DNA from: Metamycoplasma neophronis
GTDB lineage: Bacteria; Bacillota_I; Bacilli_A; Mycoplasmatales; Metamycoplasmataceae
Direction of reading: 5' to 3'
Assembly: GCF_006491995.1 (NCBI RefSeq)
Contig: NZ_VHHP01000003.1
Location: 1-64,000 of the forward strand
Length of the DNA stretch: 64,000 nt
Positions 1 to 11,265 of the stretch are shown here, one piece after another (the stretch's first letter is position 1; every line of letters begins with the position of its first letter). The translations under genes and the position numbers were made by a program. The notes below the pieces were generated by a model that saw only the letters and a list, made by a program, of their open reading frames with translations, did no database searches and had not been told where the DNA came from.

Positions 1-582
1 CCAGATACTAATGGCGAAACAGATTCTCATTCTGAAGCTACTGATAACGGAAATGAACAACCTGGCGGCGAAACATCACCTGAAACAAACCCAGATAATC
101 CAGATAGCAGCGGTACTTCAAATAAAGAAAATGATTCAACCAATTCTGGTACTACTACAACAGATAATCAAGGTAGCGAAGTAAACAACCCAGATTCAAC
201 TAAGCCAGATACTAATGGCGAAACAGATTCTCATTCTGAAGCTACTGATAACGGAAAAGAACAACCTGGCGGTGAAACAACAACTGAAACAAACCCAGAT
301 AATCCAGATAATAACGGCACTTCAGATAACGAAAGCGAATCAACTAATTCGGGTACTGACACAACAGATAATCAAGGTGGAGAAGTAAACAACCCAGATT
401 CAACTAAACCAGATACTAATGGCGAAACAGATTCTCATTCTGAAGCTACTGATAACGGAAATGAACAACCTGGCGGCGAAACATCACCTGAAACAAACCC
501 AGATAATCCAGATAGCAGCGGTACTTCAAATAAAGAAAATGATTCAACCAATTCTGGTACTACTACAACAGATAATCAAGGT
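1..582 (+). repeat. 204-bp in-frame tandem repeats (A-B-A order)
   Basis: The repeat unit starts at 1, 205 and 409, exactly 204 bp (68 codons) apart. Copies 1 and 3 look identical as far as copy 3 goes, while copy 2 carries a distinct set of substitutions (for example NNGTSDNESES in place of SSGTSNKENDS). The pattern fits duplication of a 408-bp two-unit block. The array continues past the left edge. Confidence 0.9.
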
Positions 583-846
583 ACAGGGGAAGATCCTAAT
601 AGTCAAACTTCTTCAGTAGACCAAACATCTGATAACGGAAAAGAACAAAGTTCTGATAATAGTAAAGAAAAAGAAAATAATCCAAATAATAAACCAGATA
701 CTACAGATGTGCCAAGTAAAGTTAATGAAAATAAATCTAATAATAAAAAAGTTATTATATTGTTTAGTGTATTGGGCTTATTAGGGTTAGTTGGTTTAAT
801 AATTTATCTAATCGTACATTTCGCTAAAAAACGTAAAAAAAATTAA
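1..846 (+). CDS. Repeat-rich membrane-anchored surface protein (5'-truncated)
   Basis: Only the last 281 residues lie in the window; frame 1 is open from base 1 to the TAA at 844-846. The visible part is a hydrophilic Asn/Asp/Thr/Ser/Glu/Pro-rich stalk built of 68-residue repeats (PDTNGETDSHSEATD...). A unique linker follows, then a C-terminal hydrophobic helix at about residues 248-272 and a short basic tail (KKRKKN). This is the layout of a protein anchored by its C-terminus with the repeats outside the cell. A strong terminator follows directly. The function is unknown; long acidic repeat stalks in mycoplasmas are usually adhesin or variable surface-antigen parts. The N-terminal domain that would identify it is off the window. 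Confidence 0.8.
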   Translation, partial: PDTNGETDSHSEATDNGNEQPGGETSPETNPDNPDSSGTSNKENDSTNSGTTTTDNQGSEVNNPDSTKPDTNGETDSHSEATDNGKEQPGGETTTETNPDNPDNNGTSDNESESTNSGTDTTDNQGGEVNNPDSTKPDTNGETDSHSEATDNGNEQPGGETSPETNPDNPDSSGTSNKENDSTNSGTTTTDNQGTGEDPNSQTSSVDQTSDNGKEQSSDNSKEKENNPNNKPDTTDVPSKVNENKSNNKKVIILFSVLGLLGLVGLIIYLIVHFAKKRKKN

Positions 847-873
847 CAGAAGAATATTCTTCTGTTTTTTTTA
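846..873 (+). terminator. Rho-independent terminator of the repeat protein gene
   Basis: A perfect 20-nt inverted repeat (846-865, two 10-nt arms) is followed by eight T residues, starting on the last base of the stop codon. Confidence 0.85.
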
Positions 874-942
874 TTTTATGAATTAAATAATTATTATTTA
901 ATAAATTATTTTAGCGGCCCTAATGTAGTAAAATAATTTATT

Positions 943-1470
943 ATGATTAATATAGTTTTATACGAACCGGAAATATCCGGAAATACATCTAACATTATTC
1001 GTACATGTTATGCTGGGCATGCTAAATTGCATATTATTAAACCGATTGCATTTGATTTACATCCTCATTGATTAAAAAGAAATGGTGCCGGACATTTATT
1101 ATCTGAAATTCAACACGAAATTCACGATAGTTATGCAGCATTCGATAAAAAATACGGAAATAAAAATATTTATTATATTACAAGATATGGCCTTGAAAAT
1201 TACGCTGACGTTAATTTTGAATCAGTCATCAAATCAGATGGCGAAGTTTGAATAATGTTCGGAACTGAAAGCACGGGTATACCAAAAAGAATAATGCAAA
1301 AAAACATTAATAATTGTTTAAGAATTCCAATGTATCCCCAATGTCGAAGTTTAAACTTAGCTAATACAGTTGCTATAGTTTTATATGAAATATTGAGACA
1401 AAGATCTTTTGAAGGTCTTTCTAAATATGAAGTTCAAAAAGGCAAAGATTTTATTTTAAAGAAAGATTAG
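943..1470 (+). CDS. trmL: tRNA (cytidine/uridine-34 2'-O)-methyltransferase TrmL
   Basis: This 175-residue SpoU/TrmH-class (SPOUT knot) protein methylates the ribose of the wobble nucleotide in tRNA-Leu, using S-adenosylmethionine. Motifs seen: N-terminal EPEISGNTSNIIRTC (motif 1, with the conserved N and R), the middle MFGTESTGIP (motif 2), and the C-terminal IPMYPQCRSLNLANTVAIV (motif 3), which forms the cofactor knot. The length is normal for TrmL. Two in-frame TGA codons (about 1069 and 1250) are read as Trp. The ATG at 943 follows a short leader with a TAAAAT box near 929-934. rbgA starts 9 bases after the stop, so the two are probably co-transcribed. The motif 3 CRSLNLANTVAIV wording points to TrmL within the SpoU family. 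Confidence 0.88.
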
Positions 1471-1479
1471 TAGGTAATT

Positions 1480-2331
1480 ATGATTCATTGATTTCCCGGT
1501 CACATGGCCAAGCAATTTAAATTATTAAAAGAAAAACAAAAATTGTTCGACCTATTTATTATCATTTTAGATAGCAGGATACCCTTATCTTCTTTTAATA
1601 ACGAAATATACAAAATAGCAAACAACAAGCCTATTTTATTTATTTTTAATAAAGCTGATAAGACGGATAAAAGTAAGTTAGCCGTTTTTGTTGAAGAATA
1701 TGCAAAACGCGGAAAAGTTATTGTTACTAATTTAAAATCAAATTCGGCTTATACTAAAATTAATAGCGCTTTAAATGCGTGTTTTTTGGATTTAAAAAAA
1801 CGCAATGAAGCAAAAGGGAAATTAACACCATCATTGAAATGTGTTGTTGTCGGAGTTCCTAATGTCGGGAAAAGCACGTTTATTAATTTGATGGCAAAAT
1901 CTAAAGTTGCTAAAGTTGGAGCGATTGCCGGAATTACACGTTCAGAACAATGAATCAATTGCAAAAATTATTTATTATTAGACACCCCGGGCTTGTTAAT
2001 GCCAAAAATTGAAAGCGATGAAGTGGGAGCTAAATTGGCGATTGTCGGATCAATCAGACAAGAAGCTTTAAATCAAAACGAATTAATACAAGAAATTTAT
2101 AAATTGGTTTCGCAATATTATCCCGGACGTTTAAATAATATTGGATTAGAACCGGCCTTTGATGAAATTGATATTTTAAATAATATTAATGAATATGCCA
2201 AGAAAAATAATTTATTATTAAAAAATGGTGTGCTAGATACTAATAAAGCAATTAATATGTTAATTAGTTATTTTAAAAATATGGATAATGTAATTTATGA
2301 TTCACAGTTAAACGAGGAAGAAAATGCCTAA
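1480..2331 (+). CDS. rbgA: Ribosome biogenesis GTPase RbgA (YlqF)
   Basis: A 283-residue circularly permuted GTPase needed for a late step of 50S subunit assembly. G motifs appear in permuted order: G4 NKAD at 57-60, G1 GVPNVGKST near 125-133, G3 DTPG at 168-171. The N-terminus MIHWFPGHMA is the family's typical start, with Trp encoded by TGA, and fixes the ATG at 1480 rather than the internal ATG at 1504. A C-terminal helical domain of about 100 residues completes the usual length. The gene ends eight bases inside the next gene (ATG at 2324), which suggests translational coupling. Function is confident from the motif order. Confidence 0.93.
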
Positions 2332-4489
2332 ATATTCAGAATCTAAGAGAAATAATTTTAATATTTTTGAAAATGGCATTAATTATGTTGCGTTGGGTGA
2401 TTCATTTGCCGCCGGATTTAATAATAAATTAGGATTTAATACGAATGGAAGATTGCAAAACGGGGAAATCACTGGCCTTGGTTACCCGTCGTTTTTTGCG
2501 CAATTGTTGCGTGATAATAATTGTAATTTAGTTAGTTTTGATAATCTCGCAATACCCTCTGCTACGATTGATTTTATTGATGCTTTAGTAACTAATAATA
2601 AAAAGAAGCTATTAGCATTAGAAAATAAACTTGACCTTTTACAATCGACAGATTGACATGCCCAAAACCCCTTTAAGGATTTTTTTAGTTTCTATTTCGG
2701 AAATTGAGATATTAAAAATAATGAGTTTAAACCATATTATGAATTGATAAAAAATGCTAACCTAATTACGATAACGCTTGGATTTTCAGACTTATTTTAC
2801 AATCTTCCTTATGCTAAAATCTCATCTATTGCTAAAAATACTAATGATCATGAAATTAAAGCAGGAATTAAAGAACTTAAAAATGATATCCAAACAATAG
2901 CTAATCAAGTTAAAGAGAAATACTCATTATTAATTCAAAATATTAGAAAAATCAATAAGAACTCTCAGATTGTATTGACAAATTATTCAGAACCAATTAA
3001 TAATTTAAAACCACTTTTTAAAAATTTTCTATATGACAAGAAAAATAAAAATAGTATTTATAGTTATCTATTTTGAACATTGAGTAATATAGCAATTGAA
3101 GTCGCAACCGAAAATAATATTGAATATGTTAATATTTATGATAAAGCCTATTGAAATGAAAATAGTTTTTATTTAAATGAAAATATTTTTTCGATTTTTC
3201 CAACTGAAAAAGGTTATAAAAAAATAGGATTTGACTTATTCGCTAAATTAAGTTTAAATAAAAATAATTTTAAAAGCGATATACATAACGTAGCTTTTTT
3301 GAATCAATATATTGCAAACCCACTTTATTGATTAAATGACATGAATTTTCATCGAAATTTATTTAATTTAAATATTAGTAACAGTATTTTATTTAAAGAT
3401 ATTTATGGAAAAAATAAGAATTATTCTGTAATGATATATTCATTACAGGAAAGAAAAAATCAAAGTAAATTAAGACCTTATATTAATTTTTCTGATTATT
3501 TGGATTTGTTTGTTAGATATAGTGACTATAAAATTGATAAATTAGCGATTCAGTATTTAGAAGATAAATTCCATGATGCGCCGCAAAAATATGAATCGGT
3601 GCAACTACTTTTAAATTTTTTGAGTAATAATACAAGATCTAAAGAAGTTTTTTTGACATTTTTAAAAAACAATCGAATTGACTATATTTTATTTATTTTA
3701 CAAGCTAGACTTTATGAACGGATGCTTAAAAATAAGGAACCATTATCATTGAATCTTATAAAAGAAGAATGAAAGGCGCTTTCACAAAATAATCAGCATT
3801 TAACATATAATGTTTTTAAGCAATTTTTAAGTTCTGGATTAATTGAAGATTCCAAAAAAGATATTAAGAAAATCGCCATGGCAACTTTGTCCGATGCAAT
3901 GAATACGAACATTTTGAATTATTTATTTGGATTTAAAAATTCAAAAAAATTTGACAAAATGAAACAATATTTAGCAACGCTGGATTCATTCAAAGAACTG
4001 GTTGATTTCGTAGTAGATATTTTAATTAATTATTCAGATGTGTATAGTAAATTAAAAGATTTTGATGAACTTTGACAAACTATTATTGTCAATAATAAAT
4101 TTAATTTAATGTATTTATTTGACAAAATGTTTTTAGAAATAACAAACGAAAGTAAAATAGACGAAACGATAGATTTTATTATTCAAACAATTAGCGCATC
4201 AACAAGAATGAGAAAGCTATCTGCAAACGATAAAAAAACTTTAATTACTTCAATAAAGAAAATTATTGATATTTTAAAAGAAAATCCTAAGTTTTTAAAT
4301 AACTCATTTTTAAAATTTTTAGACCATATTAAAGATCTATCGTTGTATGATTTAATTTTAAAAAATATAAAAATTAAAAAAATTAAATTGAACAACATCA
4401 TCTCATTCAACAGTTTTTTATGGGTTGGAATTAATTTAACTAAAAACTTATTAAAAATCCTAAAAATAATTAAAAATAATAAAATTTAA
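2324..4489 (+). CDS. Large SGNH/GDSL hydrolase-like protein with altered catalytic blocks
   Basis: A 721-residue protein. Residues about 20-330 resemble the SGNH/GDSL esterase-lipase family: GDSFAAG (block I, nucleophile Ser kept), then a GLGYPSFFA segment, then a block III-like LGFSDLF where the family normally has G-x-N-D, then FSIFPTEKGY where block V normally supplies Asp and His ahead of a PTEKGY-like tail. The oxyanion Asn and the catalytic Asp/His therefore appear substituted. The last 350 or so residues are helical, Lys/Asn/Ile-rich and unrecognised. There is no signal peptide or lipobox, so location is unclear. It overlaps rbgA by 8 bases and ends before a terminator. Activity as a hydrolase is doubtful. 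Confidence 0.7.
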
Positions 4490-4501
4490 TATGATTTATT
4501 G

Positions 4502-4524
4502 AAAAGTCCTGTTGGACTTTTTTA
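4502..4524 (+). terminator. Terminator after the trmL-rbgA-SGNH operon
   Basis: The hairpin AAAAGTCC/GGACTTTT with a four-base loop runs into a T tract, just downstream of the stop at 4489. Confidence 0.75.
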
Positions 4525-4631
4525 TTTTATAGTGATAATAATTTGAAATAAATTTATAAAATTTTTAATTTCAGAACGGAAGATTTAGGATATTTAATTT
4601 AAAATTAATTTAATTTGATTATCAAAATTAT

Positions 4632-4665
4632 AAAAAAAACAAAGAATCAAATATCTTTGTTTTTT
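4632..4665 (-). terminator. Terminator of ffh
   Basis: The inverted repeat AACAAAGA (4638-4645) / TCTTTGTT (4654-4661) has an A run on its left side, which becomes the T tract on the minus strand. It lies just past the ffh stop. Confidence 0.7.
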
Positions 4666-4681
4666 AGTTTTAATCCAAATA

Positions 4682-6016
4682 TTAATCTTCAATATTTAAA
4701 CCATTTTTAAGTTTTAAATTGCCATTAGCTACTTCGCGCATTTGCTTTGCCATTCTTTCAAAATCAGTAACAAGCATATTAAACTCACGCGCGCTACGGC
4801 CCGAACCGGCCAAAATCCTTTGTTTCCGACTAGCATTTTTTAATAATTTAGGATTTTTCTTTTCTAATGCTGTCATTGAATTAATTAAATATGTATAAAT
4901 TTCAAACTTGCGTTCAGCTTCTTCAATTTTTTCATCATTAACTTTATCGGCCATTCCGGGAATCATTTTTAAAATTGATTTCATTTTTCCTAGTTTTTTA
5001 ATTTGTGCCAAGCTATTCATTAAGTCGTTTAAGTCAAATTTACCAGATAGCATTTTGTAGCCGATTTTTTTCATCATTTTTTCATCAACTTCTTCGGCTG
5101 CTTTTTCAATTAAACTTAAAACGTCTCCCATTCCTAAAATACGCTCGGCCATACGATCTGGATGAAATACTTCTAATCCGGTTAATTTCTCTCCAACCCC
5201 GATAAATGTAATAGGTACATTTAAAAGATGGGTAATACTTAAAGCGGCCCCGCCCCGTGCATCAGAATCTAACTTGGTAATGATTGTGCCATCTAAGCCT
5301 AAGTCTTCGTGGAATTTTCTTGCCGTATTAATAACATCTTGACCACTCATGGCATCCACCACCAAGAAAACATAATCAGGTCTTGTAAAGCGTTTTATTT
5401 CTTTTAATTCAGTCATTAAATTTTCGTCAATCGCTAAACGACCGGCCGTATCAATAATTACTAAATCATTTTTATTATCTTGTGCTATAGCAACGGAATC
5501 TTTTGCAATCTTTATTGCATCATTTTCCGGTTCTGTAAAATAATCGATTTGGGTTTGTTTTGCTAATTGTTCTAGTTGTTCACGTGCTGCGGGACGATAA
5601 ATGTCATCTGCTACTAATAATGGATTTTTACAAATCCCTCTTTTTTTAAAATATACTGCCAATTTTGCTGCAGTTGTTGTTTTACCAGAACCTTGTAACC
5701 CTACCATCATTATTTTGGTAGGTGTATTTTTGATTGTGACCTCACAAGTTTTTTTTCCTAATATATTGACCAATTCATCTTTAAAAATTTTTAAAACTGT
5801 TTGCTGTTGATTTAATTTTCCGATAATTTGACTGTCTAGTGCTTTTTCTTTAACTTGCTTGGTAAATGTTTTTACAACTTCTAAGTTAACGTCAGCCTCC
5901 AATAACGCTAATTTAACTTCTCTTAAAACTTCTAAGATGTCTTCTTCATTAATTGACATCTTTTTATTTATTTTTTGCATTGATTTTTGCATTCTTTTTT
6001 GGATAAAATCTAACAT
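4682..6016 (-). CDS. ffh: Signal recognition particle GTPase Ffh
   Basis: A 444-residue protein that binds signal sequences and 4.5S RNA and delivers ribosomes to FtsY and the Sec translocon. The N domain occupies residues 1-95. The G domain has a P-loop GLQGSGKT at 106-113, DTAGR at 189-193 and TKLD at 247-250 followed by the SRP-specific DARGGAALS. The M domain (about 300-444) carries the RNA-binding helix around GSGRSAREFNML. The M domain is short, without the long Met-rich tail of larger homologues. No TGA codons occur in frame. Transcribed alone, divergent from glyS. Confidence 0.96.
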   Translation of the reverse strand: MLDFIQKRMQKSMQKINKKMSINEEDILEVLREVKLALLEADVNLEVVKTFTKQVKEKALDSQIIGKLNQQQTVLKIFKDELVNILGKKTCEVTIKNTPTKIMMVGLQGSGKTTTAAKLAVYFKKRGICKNPLLVADDIYRPAAREQLEQLAKQTQIDYFTEPENDAIKIAKDSVAIAQDNKNDLVIIDTAGRLAIDENLMTELKEIKRFTRPDYVFLVVDAMSGQDVINTARKFHEDLGLDGTIITKLDSDARGGAALSITHLLNVPITFIGVGEKLTGLEVFHPDRMAERILGMGDVLSLIEKAAEEVDEKMMKKIGYKMLSGKFDLNDLMNSLAQIKKLGKMKSILKMIPGMADKVNDEKIEEAERKFEIYTYLINSMTALEKKNPKLLKNASRKQRILAGSGRSAREFNMLVTDFERMAKQMREVANGNLKLKNGLNIED

Positions 6017-6255
6017 GTTTAAATTATACTTAATTTACATATTTTTCAAGTTTTTTATTTGATTATATAGCCCAATCTGCAACAAATTTAATGATTAAAA
6101 AACTTAAAAATCACGTTATAAATAATTTTTTTTGTATTATTTTACTTCTTGTTTTTTCACAATCATAAAACTTATAGCGATGAAAAAAAGAAATTATGGT
6201 AAAATATTATTATTGTTTTAATAATAATAAGAAAAAAGTACAAATGAGGTTATAT

Positions 6256-7632
6256 ATGTCAAAAAACGAAGAAAAAAACATTCAAGATATAATCAACCAT
6301 CTTAAAGTATCTGGTTTTGTTTATCAAAACTCAGAAATTTATGGCGGGTTAATTAATACCTGAGATTATGGACCATTATCTACTAATATGATGACAGCCA
6401 TTAAAAAATATTGAGTAAGAGAATTTATTAGTAGAGAAGGTAATTATCAAATTGATTCAAAAATTATTATGAATCCTAAAATTTGAAAAGCTTCAGGACA
6501 TATTGATAATTTCGCAGATTATTTAATCGAAAATAAAGTAAATCAAAAAAGATACAGAGCTGATCATATTGTTAAAGATCTTTTTCCTGAGATAAATGTT
6601 GAAAAAGCAACATTCGAAGAATTGGAAAATATCATTAAAGAAAAAGTTAAACAATATGATAATGAAAAATGTGAATGAACTTCAATTCGTCCATTTAATT
6701 TAATGTTTAAAACACAAATGGGAGCAATTGATTCAACGGCCGCACAAACCTATCTAAGACCAGAGACGGCACAAGGTATTTTTGTAAATTTTAAAAACGT
6801 TAGTCGTACTACCCGTGCTAAATTGCCTTTCGGTATCGGTCAAATTGGTAAAAGTTTTAGAAATGAAATCACTCCGAGAGATTTTATTTTTAGAACAAGA
6901 GAGTTCGAACAAATGGAATTGGAATTTTTCTGTGAACCTGAAGATAGTGAAAAATTTTATTATTACTGAATTGATAAATGTAAAAAATTTGTTGAACTTT
7001 TGGGCTTAAAAAATAGTAACATTAGAATTCGTCCTCACGAAAAAGAAGAATTAAGCCACTATTCATTAGGAACTAGCGATATTGAATATTTATTCCCATT
7101 TGGATGGGGTGAATTATTAGGAATCGCAAATCGTGGAAATTATGATTTAAGTCAGCATATGAAATATTCACAGGAATCATTAGAATATTTAAAAGATGAC
7201 GGTAGCAAAATTATTCCTTTTGTTATTGAACCTTCAATTGGACTTGATAGATTATTGTTAGCTTTATTAATCGATGCCTATGAAGTAGAAAAATTGGAAA
7301 AAGATGACGAAAGAATTGTATTAAAAACAGATTATAATATATCACCATACCAATTAGCAGTATTCCCCTTAGTCAAAAAACTTGAAGAACCTGCTAAAAA
7401 CATTTACGATAAATTACTTAAAACAACAGATATAAGAGTAATTTATGACAAAACTGGTTCAATTGGTAAAAGATACCGTAGACAAGATGCGATTGGTACA
7501 CCTTTCGCCATTACAGTAGATTTTCAAACTTTAGAAGATCAAACTGTAACGATAAGAAATAGAGACACAATGGAACAAGAAAGAATTAGTGTCGATGAAG
7601 TTGAAAAATACTTAGAAAAATTTGTTAAATAG
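6256..7632 (+). CDS. glyS: Glycyl-tRNA synthetase (single-chain class II)
   Basis: A 458-residue enzyme that charges tRNA-Gly, of the dimeric eukaryote/Gram-positive-like type. Class II motif 2 is seen as [20 protein letters not shown] and motif 3 around [13 protein letters not shown]. The anticodon-binding HGTP domain is the last 100 or so residues (YQLAVFPLV through [11 protein letters not shown]). The N-terminal [13 protein letters not shown] matches the family. Several Trp codons are TGA. The start at 6256 is backed by a GAGGT ribosome-binding site at 6246-6250. A TATGGTAAAAT box near 6197-6207 is a likely -10 element. It heads an operon with dnaG (14-base gap) and rpoD. Confidence 0.96.
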
Positions 7633-7646
7633 TTGTTGAGGATTGA

Positions 7647-9590
7647 ATGGCAGAAAAAGTTAATGTTTGAGAATTAGTCTTATCAAAAACTGACATTATT
7701 AGCGTTATCGGTGAATATGTAACATTGACAAAACAGGGTAAAAACTACAAAGCGTGCTGTCCTTTTCACGGAGAAAAAACACCTTCATTTGTTGTTAATC
7801 CTGAAAAAAATATTTTTAAATGTTTTGGTTGTGGTAAAAGCGGTAATGCATTGAAATTTTTAGAATATTTTAAAAATATTTCTAATATAGAAGCATTAAA
7901 GCTTTTAGCTAAAAAAGCCAATGTTAATATTGAAAATTATTTAACTAATATTAAAGAAACATCATTTACTAAAGAACAAACTAAAATTTTTGAAATTAAT
8001 CATGATGCATCTGATTTTTTTCAATTTGAAATGTTAGTAAATAAGCGCGCAGATTTAAAAATATTTTTAGAGAAAAGAAAACTAAACAAAGAATTAATTA
8101 AAGAGTTTAAATTAGGTTTTGCTGATGCTAACAAATCAATTTATAACTATTTAAAAGAAAAGAAATACGATAGTTTTACTATTGCCAATTCGTCTTTAAT
8201 TAGTTCAAATGAACAAAAGAATTTTTTTAATGATCGCTTAATATTCCCGATTGAAGATGCTGATGGTAATATTGTTGCTTTTTCAGGGCGTGACATAACT
8301 TCTAAAAACGAACCAAAATATTTAAATAGTTCCGAAACTTCAGTATTTCATAAAAATGAGGTAATGTTTAATTACTATCATGCGAAAGACGAAATAATAA
8401 AAACGGGCGAAGTTTACTTAGTTGAAGGTCAATTTGATGTTATTGCCCTATACAAAGCTGGTATTAAAAATGCTATTGCGATAATGGGGACTTCATTGTC
8501 GCAAGAACATTTAAAATTGTTAAAAAATTGCAAAATCAATTTATTTTTTGATAGTGATAAAGCGGGGATTTTAGCAACAAAGAAAAATTTAAAAATTATT
8601 TTATATTTTGCCGAAAAATACAATTTATCAGTTTCGATTATTTTTAATTCTAATAACAAAGACCCCGATGAACTATATAACCTTGATAATGGAAAAACAC
8701 TTTTAAAAACATGCGAAAATAAAGTTGATTTGAGTGCGTATATCTTAGCACAATTAAGCACAATTCACTATAATGAATCGCTCATGCAAAACGAAAAATT
8801 TGAGCAATATAAAGAATGGTTCGAATATATGTATTATCTAAATGACCAACTCAAATTAACACTGAAAGATATTTTGATAAATAAGTTAAATGTTTTTAGC
8901 GAAGAATCTTATTTAAGCTATTCAAACGATTTTTTAAAACCTAATTTTCCTTCTGATATAAACTTTGCTAAAGCGATTTTATATCAAAACAAAAAATCAC
9001 AAAACACTTTTTCTAAAGCAAATGATATAAACCAGTTTTATGATAATTTTGATGATAAAATTTTTGATAATTTTGCCCCAGTTAATGAAGTTTATTTAGA
9101 CAGAATGAATGATGAAAATCATACACTTAACACCGAAAAAACTTTTTATAAGATAAATAAAAAAGAACCAATGCTTATTCCTGTCGGTCGCGAGTTTATT
9201 TTAATAAGAATTTTAAAATCAATATTAAAAGAACCATTATTTATAAAAGAATTCAAAGTAAATGAATTTGATTTTATCAACATGAATATTGATGATAGAT
9301 ATAAAGAATTAATCACTTATGTTGTTAAAAAAATAAAAAATAACCAATTGGTTGACTTTCAAAATATAAATGAATTAATTTATAATGACTATGAACTCAA
9401 AATTAAAAATATAGAAATGTATAATTCATTACTAGAAACATCTGAAAAAGTAATTAATTTCAATAATTACAAAAATAATAATAATTTATTACAACCGTAT
9501 GAGCGAAAAGATTTTGAACGTTACTTTTCAAATTTAAAAACCGAAAAAAACGACACTACAAAATCAATCATAACTATTAACAAAAAGTAA
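7647..9590 (+). CDS. dnaG: DNA primase DnaG
   Basis: A 647-residue primase that makes RNA primers at the replication fork. The N-terminal CHC2 zinc finger is visible with ligands C38, H41, C59 and C62 (CPFH, then CFGCG). The catalytic core follows, with a TOPRIM domain: VEGQFDV with its Glu near residue 259, and DSD near residue 300. The C-terminal region (about 400-647) is poorly conserved and would bind the replicative helicase. TGG in the TGA form occurs at residue 8, which confirms the ATG at 7647. It lies between glyS and rpoD in an operon recalling the classical macromolecular-synthesis operon. Confidence 0.95.
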
Positions 9591-9605
9591 CGTATAGGAG
9601 AAAAC

Positions 9606-11180
9606 ATGAGTATAAATACAAAAGAAATGAATTCATCAATTGAAATTGTAGTTCAGAAATTACAAGAAGAATTGGCGAAAGCAAAGAAAAAAAATAGTTC
9701 AAAAAAATTCTTTACCCAAGACGAAGTTTTTAGTATTTTAGATAAAAAAAGATTATTTGTATCCGAAGATGAGGCTGATGCATTATTAGATAAATTGATG
9801 CAACAAGGAATCATTGAAGATGAAGTAGATGATAAAGATTTCGAAGATGTTGATTCAAGTGATTTTGAATATAATAACAAAGAAGAAGAGGAAGAAAAAC
9901 CTCAAGATGAAGAAGAAAATTTTGATGAATCAAAACTTAGTGAGTTAGATGAAGATATCGAGGATGAAGATATTGATGTTGACTCAGAATATGATGATAG
10001 TAGTGTTAGAAATCGCGAAGAAGATGAAGAAGACTTGGATCTTGATGCTGATGATGACTATATTAGCAAAGATACATTCGGATATGATGATGAAGATGAT
10101 TATGAATCATACGGAGATTATGACGACGATTTTGAAGAGAGAATTCCTAAAAAGAAAAATCGAAATTATGAATTCGAAGCAAACCAATTACTAAGAGATT
10201 TCGATTCCGATGATATTAAAATCGACCGTTCACATGATAATTCAGACAATGATAACGCATTGAGTAATAAATTGACAGAAACAAATGATATTGTTAAATG
10301 ATACATGCGCTGAATCGGTAAATATGGTAAGTTATTAACACCTAAAGAAGAAAGGGATCTTGCAATAAAAATGCAAGAAGCAAAAGACGCTAATGATAAT
10401 TACCGTTACAAACGTGCGCGGGACATGCTTGTAAAACGCAATTTAAGATTAGTTATCAATAATGCTAAAAGATATAAAAACCGTGGCCTAAGCTTTATTG
10501 ATTTAATTTCTGAAGGTAACTCAGGAATTATGAAAGCAGTATCTAAATATGACTATACTAAAGGCTTTAAATTTTCAACTTATGCAACTTGATGAATAAG
10601 ACAAGCAATTACTCGTGCGGTGGCTGACCAAGCTAGAACAGTGCGGGTACCAGTGCACATGGTTGAGACAATTAATAAAATTTTAAAAATTGAACGTGAA
10701 TTGCAACAAGAAAACGGATATCCACCAACCGATGAAGAAATTGCTAAAAAATATGGTGGCGACTTTACTGCAGAAAAAGTTAGATACATTCGTAAAATTA
10801 ATATTGATCCGATTAGTTTAGATAAAAATATCGGTAAAGAAGAAAACTCTAGTTTCTCAGATTTTGTTAAAGATGAAAGTGTTATTAGCCCAACTAATTT
10901 TGCAAGTCAAGAAGAATTAAGTGTCATTTTAAACGAAATGATTGAAACCGGATTAAGCGATCCAGGAGATAGATTATTAATTAGAAAAAGATTCGGAATT
11001 AATGATTTAAACGGAAATCAATTTCATCCGCATTCACTTGATGAACTAGCAAATGAAATGGGAATTAGTAAAGAAAAAGTTCGTCAATTAGAAACCAAAG
11101 TATTACGTAAGCTAAAACACCCTCAAAAACGTAAGAAATTAAAAGAATTTTATAATAATGAATCGTACGATTCTGATTAA
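9606..11180 (+). CDS. rpoD: RNA polymerase primary sigma factor (SigA/RpoD)
   Basis: A 524-residue sigma-70 factor. Conserved regions occupy the C-terminal half: 1.2/2.1 ([18 protein letters not shown]), 2.3-2.4 ([20 protein letters not shown]), region 3 ([12 protein letters not shown] onward) and the 4.2 helix-turn-helix ([20 protein letters not shown]). Residues about 75-190 form an extremely acidic stretch in place of the usual region 1.1 and spacer. Three in-frame TGA codons fall at conserved Trp positions, including the WW of region 2.4. An AGGAG ribosome-binding site precedes the ATG, 15 bases after dnaG. Confidence 0.96.
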
Positions 11181-11183
11181 TTT

Positions 11184-11206
11184 AAAGAGGTAAAATCCTC
11201 TTTTTT
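11184..11206 (+). terminator. Terminator of glyS-dnaG-rpoD
   Basis: The hairpin AAAGAGG/CCTCTTT with a six-base loop and a following T tract begins three bases after the rpoD stop. Confidence 0.8.
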
Positions 11207-11265
11207 ATTTATAATTTTAAACAATTGATTATACTTAATATATACAAAAGGAGAGTGGATAAATA

